From positions 73,898,380-73,962,379 of the forward strand of contig JAPTHN010000001.1 of NCBI GenBank assembly GCA_026936325.1: DNA of 64,000 bases. Reading direction: 5' to 3'. Below the pieces are notes generated by a model that saw only the letters and a list, made by a program, of their open reading frames with translations, did no database searches and had not been told where the DNA came from. Made by a program: the position numbers and the translations under genes. Shown here one piece after another: positions 37,301 through 48,030 of this stretch. This DNA is from Platynereis dumerilii. Lineage: Eukaryota > Annelida > Polychaeta > Phyllodocida > Nereididae. The number at the start of each line of letters is the position of its first letter. Within the stretch, counting starts at the first letter, position 1.

Positions 37301-40181
37301 GTACGGTAACGATTGTTACCGTATCCTAAAATGGTGGACACCAAAAACGTTGGTCATGTGACTGGAATGAAATAGTCAATTCCTGGATCTAATACTGCAT
37401 AGTTTGGCTTGGGAAATGGCTGAATAATAATGCCATGTCCGTGTGTTAAGCCTAGCCTTTCAAATTTGCTCAAGCTGTAGTAGAAAAGCCATGTTTGACC
37501 AGTGAAGATTTGAATCGAGAGACGGTAACTGCAAAAACGATTTCAGGGTGGAGAACGGTAACAATATTTCTAGGAGACGGTAACTGCGTCCAAATGTATG
37601 CTTTTGGCGCAGCAGGAATGGAAGTCCACTACATTTTCAAAGAAGAAGGTCTCCTTTTACAGCTTTTAATTAGCCCTACAGATATAGCATCTAGATTACA
37701 CATTAACATTAAGCATTTTGACTCCATGAATTGACTCATTAGACTGGTAAATTTTGATAATGTGAATTAATTGGAATTGTTTAGACTTCTTGAATCAGCA
37801 TTACTTCTTTTTACAATTACCATACAGAATGAGCAGTATGAAGTCATATTATTATATATATAGACAAAATCAATGATAACTTTCAATGACACAAGATAAA
37901 AGCTATCAATAAAAAATCATTAATAAATATTGCAAACACTCTGGCAACTCAGAAAGTAACACTACAAAGTAAGTAACCATTGCAAATCTTGAACAATTTT
38001 CTTGGGATCATCAGATAATTTCTTATGAAATGTAGGACCAGTGTATCTATCTATCTGTCAATCTCTCTATCTAGCTGTCTATCTCTCTGTCTGGCTCTGT
38101 CTATCTCTCAGTCTTTTTTGCCAGTCCAGTTTTTAGCTGCATAAACGAATCTGCCTTTTCAAAGGTGTGCTAGATTACACACCCGAGGGTGCGCTGGATT
38201 ACACTTCCACCACTGCTGAGAGTGTAACAAAAAGCATATGGTCTAGTTATTACCAATAGTAGGCCCAGTTGAAACTTGCTACTACCGGTAGATGCCTCAC
38301 TAGCAGAATCAAGAGTTTTATCCGACCACCAAGGCCAATGCTTGTTTCTGATTGGCTGAGAACTGTGGGTATATATCCTGTATCTGTCAGGCTGCTTGGC
38401 CTGTACAGATATTTTCTGTATCCTGCAGTGGTGACGTCACAATCACTCATAAATTATATGACGTTGTCATGCAAACAATGGGCAGTGATTGTTTGTCATG
38501 ACGTCACAATGGCATGGCTGCTGGTGACGTCACAACAATCTGCTGCTCCTATCTTACAGAATTTGAAGTTATCAGACTAAAATTTAGTAAAATCATTGTT
38601 GCACATAAATAAATCCCAATAGCAGTGTAGTTAATTCACAGCTATGAACATCATCTGTGTCAGGTCTGCTTCTAAATCACTCATCATACCTGGCACTCAT
38701 GATGTTCATAGTACCTCTGAACTACATTGTTATGGGGGTTTCATTATACCCTGTGGTCGGATAAATTCGTAATTTGTTGTTTGCTTTTGGCAGATACAGG
38801 ATTTACCTTCCCTCAGATAGCTGTATCCGGGCTCAGCTTCGCTTCGCCCAGATACAGCTATCTTCGGGAAGGTAAATCCTGTATCCGCCAAGCAAACAAC
38901 AAATAACTAATAGCATCCCCACCAGTGGCTGTATTGCACAACCACTCGATGTAATAGATTTCAGGGGATATACAGCAGAGTCAGGTGTGCACTCTATTGC
39001 ACACTCAGGAATGCGAGTGATAGCATGCTCAAGAGAAAGGTTTGCAGTATATGGATTTTAGCACTGCATCAGGAGAATATTGTATTTGTAAATTGGCCAT
39101 TTGCTCAATTTTTAAGGGATTTGAGTCAAAAATATAATTTTAATAGATCTCTGTCATGATGATTCTGATGATGGAAATGACTACACTTTCCATTTTTTTT
39201 AGTTTTACATTTATGCGAAAATGAATTAATAAGTCAAAAAAATCAAGGTCTCTCAAATTATGCTCTTGTCAGTATAAGTGTAAGTATAATATGACAGTAC
39301 AAACTAGAGGCCCAACAATAATGCGTGGAAAACCAGTGACAAATATAAATAAATCGGTCCATGCAGGTTGAGTGGTATATTCAATTATTTATGCATGTTG
39401 AGTTAAAAAAAATATCAGAACTATTTCTACCAGTACTAGTTGTGTATCCAAGTGTCGGGAGAGCTCATCGGGGTCAAAGGCTACCCCAGCCCCCTGTAAT
39501 GGAAATGGAACCTTTTCCTCTCCTGACCTCTGACACAGCTCTGTACATACACGCAGACAAGTCAGTGTACACTGTGCAGTTACCGTCTCCCCGAGGAATT
39601 TCGAGATACAGTTACCGTCTCCAATCGTTATTGTTACCGTCTCTCGATTCAAAATTTCCACGAGGGATTGTGTCAAATCTACGGAATGAATCACAGAAAT
39701 ATTTCACACTATTGGGTCTTGTACAATAAAGAATCATTAGAGTGTTTAATTTTGGTCGTAGGTGCCATCTAAATTGCCTACTGCAGGCCTCCAATTCACT
39801 CAGAGTTTTGATGTCAGCCATTTTAGAATACGGTAACAATCGTTACCGTACTCAGTGGTTGAGGGGTGAATGAGTGACTGACAATAAGTTGAATAACAAG
39901 TCCAGTGGCAAGCCAGGTGAGACTGGAATAACAAGCACTTGTCTACCACTTGCAGCAGACAGTTTAGCTAGCTCCAGTCCAGAGGTATTATAAAACACAT
40001 CAACAAAGTAGCAAGTAGGCCATGGTCCATGGAATCCACATCCAAACTCAGCCAATAATCACAATATCAAATGTCAAAATGGAAGATCAAAAACACACAG
40101 AACAAAGCCCAAAATGGAGAAATCGCAGCCTGTTCTGCTCCAATCTATACTCACAACTTCATATCTAATTCTACGATCCAT
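34384..40181 (-). CDS. NDFIP1: NDFIP, NEDD4 family-interacting protein (8 exons)
   Basis: A membrane adaptor of Golgi and endosomes that recruits and activates NEDD4-family HECT ubiquitin ligases. Exons (minus, 5' to 3'): 40181-40155, 37153-37106, 36882-36759, 36558-36425, 36281-36209, 36045-35921, 35444-35378, 34487-34384. In phase, 233 aa (human NDFIP1 221). Exon 1 encodes only MDRRIRYEV; its ATG has an excellent Kozak (ACGATGG) and the donor is GTGAGT, but the ~3-kb first intron makes this exon the least certain. PY motifs PPSY (74-77) and LPTY (83-86) sit in the typical context before EEAERSK; the first PPPY of vertebrates is absent. Three membrane segments: ~128-150 (MFLCMFIIAFLFNWIGLL), ~158-176 (FGAISGFGLSMVKWVAIV), ~190-206 (SLIWWLLIVLGFLIFF). 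Vertebrates have two paralogues; NDFIP1 or NDFIP2 cannot be chosen. Confidence 0.92.
34549..34755 (+). mobile_element. Harbinger-like MITE, copy 3 (last NDFIP intron)
   Basis: Element 34552-34752, 201 bp, flanked here by TTA on both sides (34549-34551, 34753-34755), which shows that the target is TWA. The central A/T-runs are long. It lies about 60 bp from the last coding exon of NDFIP. Confidence 0.85.
35622..35820 (-). repeat. SINE-1, nearly full length, reversed
   Basis: The reverse complement matches 53052-53257, including the tRNA-like head. The B box is GAGTTCGAATCC and the A-box side is TGGTCTAGTGGTAGCGTG. The tail has the CATAAATACAGGACGTAAAG block. It lies in an NDFIP intron. Older than the 53-kb copies, judging by its differences. 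Confidence 0.8.
37285..37590 (+). repeat. GAGACGGTAAC repeat, copy A
   Basis: A ~300-bp repeat with an inverted partner at 39570-39877. It contains CACTGAGTACGGTAACG and GATTGTTACCGTAT.CTAAAATGG; ACGGTAAC-GATT-GTTACCGT is a perfect inverted repeat. Near its right end is GAATCGAGAGACGGTAAC, followed by two more GACGGTAAC/GAACGGTAAC words. Lies in NDFIP intron 1. Confidence 0.65.
38041..38116 (+). repeat. Imperfect (CTAT/CTGT)n microsatellite
   Basis: Runs of TATC and TGTC words with interruptions, in NDFIP intron 1. Confidence 0.8.
38317..38765. repeat. Segment with 13-bp perfect inverted ends
   Basis: TTTATCCGACCAC (38317-38329) is exactly inverted as GTGGTCGGATAAA (38753-38765). The 449-bp body has TGACGTCAC-rich words and no frame of note. 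It could be a small TIR element, though no target duplication is seen; the adjacent hairpin at 38773 may be part of the same unit. Confidence 0.4.
38773..38904. repeat. Long near-perfect hairpin
   Basis: The left arm 38773-38832 and right arm 38846-38904 are inverse of each other over ~60 bp with only about five differences. Shared blocks: TTTGTTGTTTGC, GATACAGGATTTACCTTCCC, AGATAGCTGTATC, GGGC. The loop is 13 nt (38833-38845). Lies in NDFIP intron 1, so the transcript would carry it. Confidence 0.8.
39570..39877 (-). repeat. GAGACGGTAAC repeat, copy B (inverted)
   Basis: The reverse complement aligns with 37285-37590 at both ends (CACTGAGTACGGTAACG..; GAATCGAGAGACGGTAAC; GAGACGGTAACTGC) and at similar spacing (~200 bp between the blocks). 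The two copies face each other across ~2 kb. Confidence 0.65.
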
Positions 40182-42421
40182 CGTCCCCACGATGTCAAAT
40201 TAAAACCTTCTTATATCTCCTGTTATTTCCTCAAATCCTCCTGTCTTCAACTTCAGAACTGTCAACAAGAAAACAAAATGGCGACAGTATGTTAATGAAG
40301 AACCACCTGCAACATCAACAAATCAAAATACCATTCAATATTTTTGTTAATTTCGTCAAATCTTTTTCTGTAAACTTCAATAAATCAGAAACTGCATATG
40401 AAGAGCTTAAGGTCATATTTTCACTCACCTTTCAAGGTCCATTAAAGTTTAGCCATTTTCTCATGTTCTTGGGGGCCAAAGCACTGCAGCTGAAGGTGAC
40501 AGGGGCGGATTTCCACAGAATGCAGGGGGGGGGGGGGCAGATATTTAGGGTAGACCCAAGGAGTCAGTCGAATTCGTTGAAAAGGTCAGTCAATATAGGT
40601 GCATACATCTTTTTTATTCTGATTGAGAGAGCACTGCTTCTAACTTCAAATCTCAGAATTTTGCTCCACAAAGCCAAAGGATCAGAAGAGGACTTTTCAA
40701 TGCACAAAACAGATTTTTATTTTTAAATATTTTGAACTTAAACCTTCATTAAGTTTTTGTGGAGTAAAAACCACTCCGGTGCCGCTCTAACTTCGCCTAA
40801 CTCCCAATTTATAAAAATCCTCGTCTATGGTGTTTTCCGACGTTTTACATTTTTGTGCTCCCAGTGCCCTCCTCGGGCTCCTCCAGCTCCACCGCTGCGT
40901 ATGCCCAAAGTTTTGAGTCAGCCTTTGTCGGACTACCCAAAGTGTATAATCTAAAAACTTTACAAATAGGTAGATCTACAAAAGAACAAATAGCCTATTT
41001 GTCTATTAATTAGCCTGCTGGATATTACGGACCGACCAGATGATCTTTGGAGGGGGGAGGGGCGGAGGGCTATCAGTGGCGGCTCCAGGGGGGGGGGGCG
41101 AGGGGGGGGCTGAGCTGAAGCCAAGAAGCTTCCAATAGTACCAAATATAGTATAGGTGTTATATTTTCTTTGATTGTACTATATTTACTATAACAACACA
41201 ATGACGTCAACACTTGGGGACTCCGTGGCTGAAGCCCCCCCCCCAAAAATGTCTGAAGCCCCCCTTAGCCCCCCCAACTTTTCACCAAAAAAAAAGTTCT
41301 CATACATACAGAAAAGGTCTCAATATATATATCATGAAATAGAGAGGTTTTGCAGCATGTTTCCGTGTGACATGTATGTGGGGGGTGGCATGACAACAAT
41401 GTAACTAGATAGCACTTGTACACGTATACGTCACACGTGAACGTGTAGGAAAACCTCTCTAATATGCCATAATGCCCTTTCAGAACGATCGTACAAATTA
41501 ATGAACAGGATTACAAAAAAAAGTGAATATACTGGCAATTTTATGAAGTATGACAAAATTCTCCACCAATGGTCGCGAATCAAGCGACTACTTCCAAGTC
41601 AGAAAAATCAGAACCTTTTTTCAGAAATGTCCAACAACTTGTAGCGAGATTAAGATATTTCCAGGCAATAGCATGCCCAAATTCCCTACTTTTTCCAGCC
41701 ATGCACCTGTGGAAGTATCTCCCCATTATCTAATGGTCACCTCCATGCCATGGTCAACCTCTTATCAACATAAATTATGTAATAATTTTTCACTGCATAT
41801 TTGCAACTTGCCCCTGTTTCAAAAGTCCCCCCCCCCAACAATATTTCTGGCTCCTCCCCTGAAGATTCAGCTCTTCTGTGCGCATGTGTGAAGTGACCTA
41901 GTTTTTGACAATACACAAGAGAGCATGCGTGAGAACTTGTGCAACTGACCTAGTTAGAACTGTCACAAATGTCAAATCCAGATCACTTTCTGCTGTGTCT
42001 GACATAGACGATCTATGAATGAAAAGTTTGAATAAGTGGAAGTATCTCATAGTGTAGAGTAGTACCAGGTAATTAGACATAACCCTTTCATACTAAATGT
42101 GGGATAAGAAAGCTGCTAGAAGTCAGAACTGTCAAATTAGCTACATTCAAGTTCATGTTACACACATGTTGAGGCTACAGGCAACTGGATGTTTTGCCAT
42201 GCTTGCAAAGAACAAAATATAGGTCTACTGCAGCATAAGTCTTGTGCACCAATCTCAGTGGTCAACTCAATTGTCTCAAAATGTAATGCTCAAACTGTGA
42301 CTTGATCATGATCATGTTGATGGAGGCCTACTGCAGTTGTCTCATGAACTCTGAGACAAGTAAGAGAACTTTAGGCCAGTCCATGGACGTCCTATAGAAG
42401 AATTGGTCTAAGGGCCAGTCA
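40182..42421. other. Gene-free stretch between NDFIP and NUDT6
   Basis: Upstream of NDFIP exon 1 and therefore likely to hold its promoter. It contains G- and C-homopolymer runs (40527-40540, 41048-41112, 41236-41275, 41829-41836), and the word GTTTTGAGTCAGCCTTTGTC at ~40910 recurs at ~47502. No supported gene. Confidence 0.5.
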
Positions 42422-42749
42422 TATTACAGGGTACCCACCGAAATTTGGCGATCGAATTCCCTGTATTTTCCCTGTTTCACCGGACGTTTTCCCTGACATT
42501 ATTTGGGTTTATCGTCATGTTATCGCAGCATTATGGTCCAAAATTGGAAACCAAAAACTATTAATTTACACATTTTTGCTAAAAATAGAGGGCTTGTTTC
42601 ACGCATTAACACATGTCAAACCAATTCCCTGTGTTTTCCCTGTATTTGAGGTTAAATTTCAAATTCCCTGAATTTTCCCTGCAGGGATTTTTTTTTCACC
42701 ATTTTCCCTGTTTTCCCTGTTTTCCCTGTCCGGTGGGGACCCTGTATTA
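42422..42749. mobile_element. hAT-like MITE with 5-bp target duplication
   Basis: Element 42427-42744 (318 bp) starts CAGGGTACCCACCG; the inverse of its end is CAGGGTCCCCACCGGACAGG. TATTA stands on both sides (42422-42426, 42745-42749). The body is a cluster of TTCCCTGT words, many as TTTTCCCTG. CAGGG termini plus a 5-bp duplication suggest the hAT5 type; no transposase. It ends ~180 bp upstream of the NUDT6 start. Confidence 0.75.
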
Positions 42750-42927
42750 ATTTATGATTACACAGTTCAGTTCAGTTCAGTAGTGGTACTGGACGCAGGT
42801 CATGTCGACCTCTTTATCCAGATCAGAGTTGATGTATACACGTAATATTAATCATTTTTTGCAGGTGGGGGTGTCTTTTTAAGTACCCAGGATCCTACTC
42901 AACACTGAAACACTCCCAACAAATCTG

Positions 42928-45281
42928 ATGGCGCAAATTGCTCGTAAAGTTTGTGCATTAGCGCAGAAAAGTCAAACTTCTTTGTTACGAGCCTCAAGAA
43001 GCCTCCACACCTTCAATGAGAAGCAGGACCGGTTTGGCAGCGTCAGCATCGACATAGGAGAACTACCAAGTGACCTCAGTCGGACCAACTTCAAGGCTAT
43101 GCTTCATGGTACTCATTTATTTAATACTGGCCCATGCACAATTATCATGAATATGCTTAATTACACACTTTTTGAGTTTCCCCCTCTGAAAGTAAGTAGG
43201 GTGGCCCAAAAAAAGGTAAATTATTATGAAAGTCTAATTAAAGACTCAAGAGTGGGATAGCCTTTAAAAAGGTACTTTGACCCTTCCTTGACTTTATAAT
43301 CAATTGCATGCAAAATGTCCACTCATATAACACTCTTTTTCACATGCAGACATGTGCTGAACAAACTTTTTTTCAGTGTCAAGTGGGAAACAAACTTTTT
43401 TTTTCACCAAATATCAACAGCCTCCCCCCCTCCAAAAGATCATCTGGTAAGCCCTGAAAGGTCTTTTAATTGTGTTTTAGAACTCTCTCAAGTGCCTCAA
43501 ACGTGGCCTCAAGGATAGACAGAGTTCAACATTATTAAATTTTCATGCAAAAATGGCTTTTTTGCCAATTGTTTAATAAAGATTTGTTTCAGTCACTCAC
43601 ATGCAAATTTTTTTTTCATTACAAGGTTCACTGGAAGAGTGGAAATCGCGCAGTTGCCCAGCAGTCTGGATCAAAGTGCCAATAAATCGGAGCGACCTGA
43701 TTCCAGAAGCGGCTAATTTAGGATTTGCTTTCCACCATGCAGAGCAAGACAGTTCAATGCTCTGCCAATGGCTCGACCAGAAGAAGGCCAACAAACTGCC
43801 CAGGTTCGCAACACATCAAGTTGGAGTTGCAGGTATGTCACATTATGAAATGCCTGTAACAATTAGCAGCTGATTAGTTTCTCAACATAAAAATTATGTG
43901 TGAATAGCCATGTATTACTGCTAATTACTTGGAGGGCATAAACTATTAAGAGAGCTGGCTTTAACGCGATAAGAACCATACAATTTTCATTTTGTGGCAT
44001 TCATATCATCTTTCACATGTTTCATTGTGTACAGATTTTGATGAGTGAAAGATGAACATAGTAAGGGCAATAACACAATATTAATAAAGTAAATTTAGCT
44101 TATTTCAGTCAAAATTGAGGAATTTATATATTATAACAATGACAATAACCCTGAGACTCTGTAATGGGTCTGCGTGCTAGCATACGCAAGGTCTCCAGGG
44201 CTACAGTAACACAAGACTTTTCAAAAGCAGACCAAGAAAGGCTGCGATAAAAATTGCTAAATCTAAAAGCCATACAATAACTCTAGGCATGGTTTATTCT
44301 TTCTAACAGGTATAGTAGTAGATGAAAAGACCAACAAGCTTCTTGTCATACAGGATAAGCACAAACCTGTAAGTGTAAGTTTGACCATTTTCCTATTGAT
44401 TAATCGATTTTCATTCGTCAATGCTTACTAGCTCTGGATGACATCTCTCCTGGCATTTCATTTTCAGTGGGTTCTATGGAAATTTCCTGGTGGTCTGGCA
44501 GAATTAGGAGAGGATATAGGTAATTCACTTTTGGATTATCTATTGGTCAAATGTAGCCTACAAAATTGGAGATTTTTACCAACAAATTTTAGTCACATAG
44601 ACTGTTTGTTAAAAAACTTTTTTTTACCATTGACAGGAGACGCAGCTAAAAGAGAAGTATTTGAAGAAACAGGAGTTGAAACAGGTAAATAATATTATTT
44701 CACATTAAAAAGCAAAGGCACTTTTTTTTTTTCATGCATGACACGTGTGACAGAAAATGAGCTTCGTCCAATGTCAGTTGATGGATAAATTGCTCTTTGC
44801 CTCATTAGCTTGCCGTATTGTGGTCCCTGCCTGTTCTATTAAGCGTATTCAGTGCATAAATATTGGACTCATTTCACCCCATCCACCCTGCAGATGAAAA
44901 TTTGTGTTTCTAGCTATATTTGTATTTCATGCAAAATTTTCTTATTTTTTTTCAGAATTTTTGGGCATTCTAGCGTTTCGCCAACAGCACAAGCAGCCTG
45001 GTGCGTTTGGACGTTCTGACCTATATTTCTTGTGTCACATGCGCCCCTTGACCTTTGAACTCAAACCGTGTCAAGATGAAATTGCGGACATTGACTGGAT
45101 GAGCATAGGGCAGATGCGAGAAGAAACCAAGAGGTCTAGCATTACGCAACAATTACTAAAAGTATTAGATTTTGGACTAGTAAAAGGCTTCGACAGAGTT
45201 CATCTAGACCAACACCATTTTGAGTCAATTTATAAACAAGGACTCACGTACAAACTCCATCATTGCAAGATGGTTGACTGA
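42928..45281 (+). CDS. NUDT6: NUDT6-like Nudix hydrolase (6 exons)
   Basis: Exons 42928-43108, 43626-43832, 44310-44368, 44468-44519, 44637-44684, 44956-45281; in phase, 290 aa (human 316). The N-terminal ~30 residues (MAQIARKVCALAQKSQTSLL) are basic and amphipathic with no acidic residue, like a mitochondrial targeting peptide. The NUDT6-specific N-terminal domain follows, with SLEEWKSR and an ANLGFAFHHAE block. The Nudix box is complete, G158 to V180: G-x5-E-x7-REVFEETGV, with metal-binding Glu residues present. After it comes QQHKQPGAFGRSDLYF, matching human QQHTNPGAFGKSDMY. The family hydrolyses nucleoside diphosphate-linked compounds; the exact substrate of NUDT6 is unsettled. In vertebrates NUDT6 overlaps FGF2 antisense; no FGF gene is seen here. 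Confidence 0.95.
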
Positions 45282-45719
45282 GAAACCAGACCTGCTATTT
45301 GCTCATTACTTATTCAAACAGGAATGTGATTTATGTGAGGCACTTGCCAAAAATGAAATACTGCTGCTATTCTAGTCAGCTTGTCTTCCTGACAGAATTT
45401 TAGGGTTTTATTCAATTGTATAACATAGCTTTACTCAGGGTTTTAAGGTACTCAAATATCTCCACTATAACATTAGTTTTATGCTGGTTTGCCATTAGTG
45501 CATTAATACACAAGTTTTAAAGATGTTTCACGGACACATACAATGTTTTAAGAAACTGATGTTTTACTCATACACTGTACAAATGTTTCAATAACTTTTA
45601 TTTATAAAACCGCACAGCAGTATGTTGGGTTTTTATCAATAATGAGATAGATTGTCTCAATTTGTCTGATATGAATAACATATAAAATCATGAAGAATAA
45701 CTCAAATAATTGCTTTTTG
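45282..45719. other. Convergent 3' ends of NUDT6 and PPCDC
   Basis: Only 438 bp separate the stop codons of the plus-strand NUDT6 and the minus-strand PPCDC. A minus-strand AATAAA at 45604-45599 could end PPCDC. The two 3'UTRs may overlap. Confidence 0.5.
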
Positions 45720-47939
45720 TCATGTTTCCAGTTCTGATAGTGTGTCTTCTATACATTTGACTATTGTTTCCACTTCAGCCATGGCACCTAGGCCTGAAAT
45801 GTTGAAATTTAGTTTGTATTAATTGCATACCAGTTATATTAAAATAACTGAAATGCAATTTCTAAGGCCAGACATAATTGATCTTTAGCTTCTCGGATAT
45901 TCTCAAGGTTGGTCAGTAGGACAACATAAAAAAGCTGAAATTCAATTTTTTATAATGTCCATAGAAATTGTGGATAAGGTCAATTTTTTTTCCTTAGGCA
46001 GAAAATCTGTTGGGTCAGTTGATCCGAGAAGCTGAAAATTAAACATGTCTGGCCTGACTACTTCATAATTGCGATTAGGCAATATTAATTGCAATTAGGC
46101 AATATGATAATTACTATTTTGAATTTTGAAAAAATGTAAAACTCACCAACATCACCACATGCTAGTGCCTTGGCAACCACTGGAATTTCTTTGTAACCGA
46201 AGCTTTTTAGTTTTTCTATCTGTTCACTTGTTAAAGGATGGTGCCACATGAACGTGTTCATTGCCGGAGCAAAGAGTAATGGCTGAGTGATGTCCCATGC
46301 CCTCACTACACACGTCTGAAACATTATAGCATTCAATGTTTATTAGCAGATTCTGTAATCTGTAATAATATCTATGGAGTTCAAGCAACGATTCTATGAA
46401 CCATGTCATACTGGAAGTTGGACCGCAGATTATTTATTTACCGTCAGAATATAGGTTTCTCAATTAATTATCACCATCGTAATTGCATTGATTACGATTA
46501 CGAATTATAGCTACTTGTGACAATCAAGTATCCAGGCCTCATGAAAATTTGTCCGGAAAATTTTTAGTTTATTTAAATGACTGCAAAATATTGGTAGGGC
46601 TTGGACTAGGCTAGCTTATCAACTGTTAAAACAATTAGAAAATAATCAAAATTAGTTATAGCCTACTTACCAATAGATTATCACAAATTCCATGAGCAAT
46701 TTTCGCAAGAGTATTGGCGTCCAATGGAGCTATCACAAGGACATCTGCCCATTTCCTGAGGTCAATATGTAGGACAGGATCACCTATTTTTTCCCAAGCC
46801 TGAAATTATATGGATTTTAAAATTATTTGAAAGAAACCAACAATCCTTAATTTATCCTTGGCATTTAAATTCAGTTGTAAACAAAATTGCTGACTCTTTC
46901 GGACTAGGTCCATAAGGTAAACATCCCAAAATTCATTGGAACTATCAACTTCAAATGACCACTTCAGAACGATTAAAAAAAAAGTAAAATATAAAACGCA
47001 CCAGCCACTCTTTTGCATCCAGATGTACAGGTACATTCAAAGATGCGGCATCAAAAAAATGCAAGGCTCTTTCGGTGGGAATGATTTGGATTTCTACCTG
47101 AAAAAAGATCAAAGAAAAATTAATTTTTCAAAAATTCTTAACATCTCGAGTCACAAGCGATAAGCCAGGGAGTACACAATAATACTCCTACCCCTATAAC
47201 TGATAAATTCGGTGCTGCACACGGATATATATACTTATTATATATTGTACTTCTGAAACAAGATTCTGACTTTTCAAGAGGCTGATGGATGGATGTTTGG
47301 GGCTTTACGTCCTGTATTTATGCACTTGGTAGGCTAATTAGGACAGGAGGAGGACACGGCAATGAGGCAAAGGATGATTGAAACAGCTGTCCAACATAGG
47401 CCCAGGTGATCCGGCAAGAGCTGGAAACTTTTGAGAGGTATCAGGCTACTCGGCTGGTGTGTTGCTAGACCGAAATATGCTGGCGGGATCAAGACTGCCG
47501 TTTTGAGTCAGCCTTTGTCGAACTAGTGTGTTGCTATCATTGCAGTTAAAAGCAACCTCACACAATTAAGTTGTACTGGTCCGGAGGCACCTTTCAGCAC
47601 TGCAGTAGACCTTCGGCATGTAGAATCACTGGTACTTTTAACCCGGGCTAAAAAAGATTCCAATCCACATGACTACACTGTAGTACACATGACCACACAT
47701 CAAGATACTGCAGCTTCACTGCAGTGCAGGAGACCCACATTGCCATCAATTTTTGAAAGCACTTCAAATTAAAACAGTGTTTTTATCACATCAAAGGGTT
47801 GTCACTCTTAGGTTACCTGATATTTGGATTCTTGTAACATTTGTATAATCTTTGGCACCTTCACAGAAGCCACACTCCCTGTGCAACACAATAAAATGTT
47901 AAATTTACTTGGAGATTTCTCTCTCCCTTCTTCAGCCAT
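45720..47939 (-). CDS. PPCDC: PPCDC, phosphopantothenoylcysteine decarboxylase (5 exons)
   Basis: An FMN enzyme that decarboxylates 4'-phosphopantothenoylcysteine to 4'-phosphopantetheine, the third step of coenzyme A synthesis, in the cytosol. Exons (minus): 47939-47817, 47097-47002, 46799-46671, 46315-46147, 45793-45720; in phase, 196 aa (human 204). The Rossmann-like start is [16 protein letters not shown]; catalytic H84 lies in [13 protein letters not shown]; the substrate segment is [21 protein letters not shown]136 lies in PAMNTFMW; the flap cysteine C169 lies in ACGDVG. All match the human enzyme. An in-frame ATG at 48059 would overlap NBAS exon 1; the ATG at 47939 gives normal family length and was chosen. 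An intron holds a Harbinger-like MITE and another a SINE-1. Confidence 0.95.
45863..46057 (-). mobile_element. Harbinger-like MITE, copy 5 (reversed, old)
   Basis: Element 45866-46054, 189 bp. Read in reverse it matches the other copies, including TCCTACTGACC and the AGCT..GATC TIR blocks, but with more changes and a small internal loss. Flanks are TAA and TGA, one base apart from a duplication. It lies in the last PPCDC intron. Confidence 0.75.
47285..47427 (-). repeat. SINE-1, head missing, reversed
   Basis: Starts with GATGGATGGATG (inverse of the CATCCATCC tail), then the inverse of the CATAAATACAGGACGTAAAG block and of the AGCTCTTGCCGG region. It stops before the B box. Lies in PPCDC intron 1. 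Confidence 0.75.
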
Positions 47940-48030
47940 TTCTCCTTTTTTGGCCACCTGTTGTATTGGACAGAAAATAATTTTTTGTCTCCCCCTGGCG
48001 GATTGGCGGTGTAAAAGAGCAAAAAGAAAC
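47940..48030. promoter_or_regulatory. Divergent PPCDC/NBAS promoter
   Basis: Exactly 91 bp separate the PPCDC ATG (47939, minus) from the NBAS ATG (48031, plus). Both transcription starts must lie in or overlap this space, so the two genes probably share a bidirectional promoter. No TATA box is evident, which is usual for such promoters. Head-to-head order is seen; shared regulation is inference. Confidence 0.7.

Noticed and set aside
42928-45281. FGF2 antisense partner of NUDT6
   Set aside because: In vertebrates the two genes overlap, but no FGF-like exon could be read on the minus strand of this region.
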